DNA from: Metallyticus violacea
Taxonomy: Eukaryota > Arthropoda > Insecta > Mantodea > Metallyticidae
NCBI GenBank assembly: GCA_030762175.1
Contig: CM060846.1
Span: 235,229,512-235,293,511, forward strand
Reading direction: 5' to 3'
DNA length: 64,000 bases
Shown here: piece after piece, positions 57,989-64,000 of the stretch
Numbering within the stretch: the first letter of the stretch is position 1
How the letters are laid out: every line of letters starts with the position of its first letter
Program-made: the position numbers and the translations under genes
Notes under the pieces: model-generated
Told to the model about the DNA's origin: nothing
What the model saw: only the letters and a program-made list of their open reading frames with translations
Databases searched by the model: none

Positions 57989-58199
57989 TGTGCAGCAAAT
58001 AGAAAACAATAACAGCAGCAATGCAAGCAGATTATCTAATGATGCAAGACTTTGCCAAATATGTTTTGTAAACCCAAGAGGTATTCTGTTTATACCTTGT
58101 GGACATGTAGTATGCTGTGTTAAATGTGCACTATCACTTTCACAGTGCCCAGTATGCTGTAGTCTCTTCACTTATATAGTGAAGGCATTTTTGCCCTAA
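57989..58199 (+). CDS. IAP gene, last exon with RING finger
   Basis: The acceptor TATTTTTAATTTTCAG is good. Its phase 2 matches the linker exon. The exon encodes SNDARLCQICFVNPRG, ILFIPCGHVVCC, KCALSLSQCPVCCSLFTY and the end IVKAFLP, then TAA at 58,197-58,199. This is the C3HC4 RING of IAPs: C-x2-C, C-G-H, C-x2-C and C-x2-C are all present, with the Ile after the first Cys pair used for E2 contact and the hydrophobic C-terminal tail needed for dimerisation. It should confer ubiquitin-ligase activity. Length and C-terminal position fit the IAP family. Confidence 0.9.
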
Positions 58200-61100
58200 G
58201 CGCTGCAAGGTTTGGTGAAAACACTTGGAACTATGAGAAGTTTTTTTAAATAGTTTTAATTATTTTATTATATAGATAGATAGTTAAAATTTTAGTAATT
58301 AAATCATATGCAAACAGTAAGTCTGGTAAAGTATATAGTAAAAAGAAAGATGACATCAATGAGAGGTGGGGAAATTTTAGGAATACCAAAAGAACTGGAT
58401 AAAGGTTTCTTTCTACCTATCAAGATGTAATGAGATATCTTTTCACTTGCATGGAAATGAAAGACTATAGAATCAAAGAACCTGCAGTGCATGTAACTGC
58501 AGAAAAAGTTGCAAATGAAGGAGTTTTTATATGGCAAAATACTCTGAACCTTGTAGTTTCTACAACTGAAACAGGCGCATGGTAAGGAATTACTACAATA
58601 AAGGGAAGAATATACTGAAAACACAAAAGAGCAGAAATTGTAATGAACCTAAATTTGATGGTAGGAGATATAATTACAAAAGATTATTTGATTTTAAAAA
58701 AATAGAAATGAAAAGAAGTTGCTGACTGATCAGAGAACAGATAGTAAAATGAAGACTGGAGTTTGAACATATAACAATAAAAAAAAAATTGCAAACAGAA
58801 AAGGAGAGTTGATTTAGAAAATGTAAAATGAAGGAAGAAAAACCATTTACTTCTACAGAAAAGGCCAAACAGAAAAGCAGCACCTTAGGAAAGAATAGTT
58901 CTTCAGATTCAGAAATTATTTGAAAATTCTGGTTTTGTAATTCTCAGCATATATTCTAAGAAGTGCAAAACAAAAAGCAACATTTGGATGAGAATTTCTC
59001 TTTCAACAATTTCCAAAATTACTCTTAAAACAAGTGTATCTGACAGAAATATGGCAGCCATTGTATTGACAGTGTTAGAAGATTTTTAACTGCAATCTAA
59101 ACATTTTGAGAGCAAACAAATAGATAAGAGTAAAATTCAATCAGAAGTGAAGAAAAATTAGGGTTTTGTGTGTAAAAAGAAATTAGAGAACATGAGAATT
59201 TCTTAAGGCATTTATTTTCATAAGTAAAAAGCAAAATATTGTTTTGACAAAAAGAGAGAGACAATAAGTCACAGAGAAACCAAGATGGAGGATCACTATA
59301 TCCTAGTTGAAGAACCTATATTGGTCATACTTCTTATTTTGAATTGCCTATTACAAACATTTCTTTTTTGGCAACTACATTTTAGAAGAATATATGGACC
59401 TTTCTCATCTCATAGCAATTTTTATACACTAACATAAAATATTTAAGGAAGAATACAAGAAAAAAGAGAGCAGTAAATTCCATATGTTGTCATATGCTAC
59501 ACAGTGACATTTTGCCATATTATAAATGTTATCTTATGATCATTATAATATCTTACATTATTCAGTTTGTGAATTGGTCAACTTAATAATAGATTTTGTC
59601 ACAAATATTGTGTTAGAACAAATTTTAAAACTTCTCTTTTATTGGATTACAATAATTTCACAGTAATTGAAAAAGCATTTTTTATTTTGATGCATTAATA
59701 GTACATTCCTTTTTGATAAAAAGATCCTTTTGCAATAGCCATTAGCATTACTCTTTGTCCAATGATTTTGTTATGTAGGTGCATATTTTTATTGAAATGT
59801 CATTGAATTTTAATGTAAAATTTATTAAGAGAAAGGATATACTCACAGGAAAGAGATAAAATTTTTAGTTTTCAAAATTAATAATTGTAGAATCTAATGA
59901 TCAGAAACATGGGCATTAAGTGATACAATAGTGCTCATATGATTATTAAAAGATAAATGTTTGTAGACAAGTTTATACAAATGTTCCACAGTTTATTAAT
60001 GGAAAAAAATAGGTTTTAAGAGGAAAAATTCATTGAAGTGGCAACAATACTAGCATATACCATGTCAACCATTTATTTGGCAATAATCTTGGATGGATCC
60101 TTTATTGGGAGTTTGAGAGATGGCTAGTCAGAAGAATGTCTGATAATGCAGTGGCATCAGAGAAGTTCATTGTTCATGGATAGCTCGCATGTTGTAAAAA
60201 TTTATTTAACAGCATATTTGCTTATGCTATGATGTGTTAATAGCCATAATAGCGCAAGCTTACAGGCTAAGTTCATATGCTTAACACTTCCTAACTTAAT
60301 AACTAATTAATAAAATATAATTTAGTACTTGCTCTCTCAAATATCATTGTGCTCTATTTGTTGGTAAATGAGCGGCAATATCAGAGAAGTCTTCATTTTT
60401 GCTCATTAGAGTCCCTTCAGTCATTTGATTCATTTGTTTCTCCTCCCAAAAAAGTAATGAAATTTATACTGACATTCTCAAATATCCCATTCTTTTCCCA
60501 ATTTTCCCAATTTTATTTCTCTGCGCTTACCATATGTTTACATCAATCCAATTGTCTTCAAAATCGTAAAAGCTGGCCTCCCAAAAACTTTTGTAGGTGG
60601 GGCTGAGCTTCCCCGGTATTCCCAGTGATTCAATAATATCAACATATATTAAATATTTGATTTGGATATACTATTCTTCCACAGATAACCAAATGTATAC
60701 AACTAGTTTTTATTCATTAAAGTGATAACTTGTGCTGCTGTAAGCTTGTGTTTTTATTCTTAGAAGGCTGAAAAACTAGAAAGATCAACAAAACATCAGA
60801 GGATTCTATGCAATGATCATTTTAACCTGTAACAGAAACAATCTGTTTTTTAGACTTTGATGATATAACATATCATTGGGAGAAATTAGTTGTGACAGCA
60901 CACCTCTGCCAGGCTTTCACAAAAATAGATAATTTTCATGTTTTTGATTCTTACAATATTTTTTTTTGATTTGCAAGTTTTCCATTTTTTTATAATATAT
61001 ATATATTATATGATATTATTTAAATGAAATGTAATGGAGTTCAAAAAATTCAGTTTAATATATATTATATTCTTTTTACATTATTTTAATTTTGTTGCTT

Positions 61101-61875
61101 ATTAATGTATACCACTAATAATGATAGTTTTAGTTACGCATGGTGAACATGTACTAATTTGTGTTTTTGTTAATATTGCTAATGTGTAATTACAAATCTC
61201 ATGAAGGGAGGTTGCCACATATATGTCTCAGAATTTGGCACCTATACTCAGGCATAATGGGATAGAATGCCTTAAGTGTATGCTTCACTTTTCCTACTAA
61301 CATTTTTTTCTGTTAGTAAGAGTTTTACTCTGGACTACAGAAGCTCATTGGGGTTCAGTTCACACGTTTATGGAACAAACTTAATGCTTCATAGCCATGT
61401 AATTTTAATATTTCATCAGTACAAAACATTTTTCTTGCCATTTATGAATCTCTATCATCATGTACTGTTTAGATTTTCTGATTCTGTTGAATGAGGAATG
61501 TTATTATATTGCAGCCATAATAGCACTTTTTCTTTTATGGCATATTTCTAAGGGGGTTGTTTTTCCTGGATATTGTGGAGCATTACACATTACAGTACTC
61601 TTTTCTGGAAGGTTGGAAAGAAGCATTAGTCAAAAGCTCAAAGTTTCTGAAATTCATTTGGTCATGATAATTTCCTGAGATTTTGCCATTTTAAAAAATT
61701 AATAATGAATTCCTCACTAACTCCATTTCAGATACTGCATGGATGGCAATGAGATGGTAACCAGAATTTGTCTTAGCATATGTGCCTGTTTGACTTATAC
61801 ATTGCCAGAATTTTCTAATTGTTAATTTATTGTTCAGCCAGAAGTTTCTAGTTGTTAAATTATTGTTCACCTAAG
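58200..61875. other. 3' flank of the IAP gene; no further gene seen
   Basis: 58,300-59,300 is strongly A/purine-rich on the + strand with scattered protein-like scraps but no sustained frame. The remainder is AT-rich. No splice-supported coding region or familiar repeat was recognised. Confidence 0.5.
58597..58602 (+). terminator. Candidate poly(A) signal for the IAP gene
   Basis: The first clear AATAAA after the IAP stop codon, 398 bases downstream, in an A-rich context. No transcript evidence. Confidence 0.25.
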
Positions 61876-61876
61876 T

Positions 61877-61881
<5 letters not shown>

Positions 61882-61917
<36 letters not shown>
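61882..61917 (+). repeat. Microsatellite (TA)n
   Basis: About 18 TA units, directly visible. Confidence 0.95.
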
Positions 61918-61919
<2 letters not shown>

Positions 61920-64000
61920 AACAAGTCCATCCTCTAAACCAGAGTATAGCTCTCAGATACTTGTTGCAGCATCATTCCATTTTATGTTTTGCTTTTCAAT
62001 TAGTATTTTTCTTTAATTTTGCCACTTTTTCAATTTGTAGCTCATTTCTCTTAAGAACCCTTCTCAAAAAATGAACCCCCTAAAAGTTCAATTGTTTTTT
62101 AATGTCACATAACAGTTTTGGATGTGTAGGAATTTGTTTTCTCAGTAAATAAAATTTGTCTAATTAGCAACATACCTCATTCTTGTCAAAATCATCAAAA
62201 TTTGCTGTTGCATGCTCCAGTCTGGTAATTGTTCTGACTGGAATGCAAGTACAATGGGATGAATGTAAGTTTGACTGTTTTTAATTGTGCTCTCCTTGTC
62301 TTTACTTCTCATCACAAGCTCTTATCACTTTTTTCACTCTTTCTGAAGCTTTACTATATATAGTTTTTTTGACTTTTTTGTCTTTTTTTTTTTTTCTATG
62401 TTACATCCATTTTTGTATATGTATGTAAGTATATATATATATATATATATATAATTAGTAGATCAATTCCTATGTAAAACTTTACACTGTGGCTAAACCA
62501 TTCAATGCAAAGCATACAACTATTTACAAATACTGCTGTTGTTAACAGAGAGAAAATGGACTGATACTTAATATTTGAATAGATGATACATAAGCATGAG
62601 TTTGTGTGTAATATTTTACTTAAGCCCTCCTCTCTCACATATATTGCTAGCCATCTCTTCAGCTTCCAGCAGTAGTAGTTTGATGCACATCAGCAATTCC
62701 TACTCAAGGCTGATATTGATATAATCAGCATTGGCAGTTATGGTTATTTATTATGTGAAGGAACCATTCATCATTTCAAACAAAATAATATTCTTCCCAT
62801 TATATAATACCTAAATATAATTAAAGGGATTGCCACACCATACTGGAATTATTTGTAATTTTATAAAGTATCTAAATTGTTTATTTGGCTACAGAACGGC
62901 AAACATGACCACCAGTAGTATATTATATTAGTTTTCATGTTATGCTTTATTGCATGAGTAATTGTTCCAGAAATGAGAGAAGCAAGTTTCATAGTTTTTA
63001 TAAATACTAAATATATGACATTATAAGCAAGTTTGATGTGCAATTTTTTATACCAGAATTAAAAAAGTATATGAATAAAATAAATATTTTTAAATTAATT
63101 ACTCTGAAGTCATTGCCTTGTTTTATTATACTTGTTTCCATGGAGATTATATGGTTTATTAACCTATTGTTATTAATAATATGGATGAACAATAAGAGAA
63201 TTCAGTTTAACCTGAAAATGCTGAACTGTCAATGATGCCAGGAATTGCTCGTGGATTCAAATTCATACTTAGGTCTGTCAGAATTTTGTATTAATGATGT
63301 AAAAAATTATTCTGCAATGAAAATGAGTTATTGATTCTGTTTTTGGTAATATAGCAATTGTGTATCTAATATAATATTATTTTCTATTGAAGACATAAAA
63401 AAATGCAATGATGTAATTGTTGCAATAGTTATTTTATAGCATGATGTGAATATATCATTTTATTAGAAGGTTGACTAAGAATAAAGACTACCTATAATTC
63501 TTATATACAAAAAGCAATTTAATTAATCCACTGATGGCCAAACCTCCATGGAACTTAACTGAATTTATTCATGTAAACATGTAGTTTCATAATTTTATTT
63601 CTCATTTTTTAGGTTGATAAAATCTAGGGATGCCCTTTTGGACAAATTCCTTTTACTGACAGTTACTTGAACCACTAACAAAATGTTTAAAACCTTTTTA
63701 AGGTGATGCATTGGTGATGTATGCAAAAAATTATGAAAAATTCAAAGTTCATTTTGTTGTTTTAAAATAATATTTATATACTATAATATCATAATTCGTT
63801 GATTGTTATGCCTCTGCATAATGTAAATGGCTGCTATGTCACGAGCTAAATGCCCTTGTGTGAGTAGATGTGGCTCTTAAATGGCTTCAATCTCTCTCTG
63901 CTGCAAAACCTAGTGAAATTTTCTAATTAAACTGTGTGACTAGATTATAGGTTCGAAATTAGGAGTGAGAAGGTACAGAGACTTCTTCTGGGAGTTTTAG
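61920..64000. other. No gene seen to the window end
   Basis: AT-rich DNA. Open frames such as 62,396-62,638 are hydrophobic translations of AT-rich sequence without support. A second (TA)n run lies at 62,430-62,453. Confidence 0.5.
62430..62453 (+). repeat. Microsatellite (TA)n
   Basis: About 12 TA units, directly visible. Confidence 0.9.

Noticed and set aside
58300..59300. Purine-rich stretch with protein-like scraps (for example KEPAVHVTAEKVANEG-type readings)
   Set aside because: Frames break every few dozen bases and the apparent lysine/glutamate richness is explained by A-rich DNA.
62396..62638. Hydrophobic minus-strand open frame
   Set aside because: Translates the TA microsatellite and AT-rich flank; not a membrane protein gene.
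1..64000. CRISPR arrays, bacterial operons, rRNA genes
   Set aside because: No regularly spaced direct repeats, no prokaryotic gene packing and no rRNA-like conserved segments were seen.

Overview
The window looks like nuclear DNA of an arthropod. It is AT-rich, has no bacterial-style gene packing, uses GT/AG introns of 10-18 kb, and is full of decayed transposable elements (Penelope-like, mariner/Tc1, hAT, Mutator-like, piggyBac, a LINE, tRNA-derived SINEs and a Polinton). The species cannot be named from sequence alone.

The one host gene I can support is an inhibitor-of-apoptosis (IAP) gene of the insect IAP1/DIAP1 type, on the + strand from 9,680 (or upstream) to 58,199. I recognise five exons: BIR1 (9,680-10,167), the first half of BIR2 (11,001-11,180), the second half of BIR2 (27,801-27,964), a short linker (39,717-39,784) and a RING exon ending at a TAA (57,989-58,199). 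Every junction keeps reading phase (1, 1, 0, 2), giving about 369 codons spread over more than 48 kb. BIR1 and RING keep their zinc ligands. BIR2 is open but has lost canonical ligands, so this is either a divergent paralogue or a gene starting to decay.

Region by region: 0-9.6 kb holds a Penelope-like element (PLE) with an inverted 5' piece, a foldback repeat, a decayed copy of an uncharacterised repeat-associated protein and a hAT scrap. Intron 2 (11.2-27.8 kb) holds SINEs, Tc1/mariner relics, a second PLE split by a Tc1-like element and by a SINE, and a mariner with a changed catalytic residue. Intron 3 (28-39.7 kb) holds a 272-bp insertion with a 16-bp target duplication and, at 31.6-39.0 kb, the CpG-rich remains of a Polinton/adintovirus-like element (polymerase B, integrase with chromodomain, capsid genes, all on the minus strand and all broken). 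Intron 4 (39.8-58.0 kb) is almost wholly a long inverted duplication: two arms of about 5.8 kb, each with a LINE and a SINE, around a spacer with Mutator-like and piggyBac relics. From 58.2 kb to the end I see only non-coding AT-rich DNA and TA microsatellites.

The strongest candidates for new biology are the very long intronic inverted repeat, which would fold into a long double-stranded RNA in the IAP pre-mRNA; the altered BIR2; and foldback units with hammerhead-like motifs and clear target duplications. I did not find a convincing new multi-gene system. Most other open frames are chance or shadows. All similarity statements come from reading motifs, without database searches.
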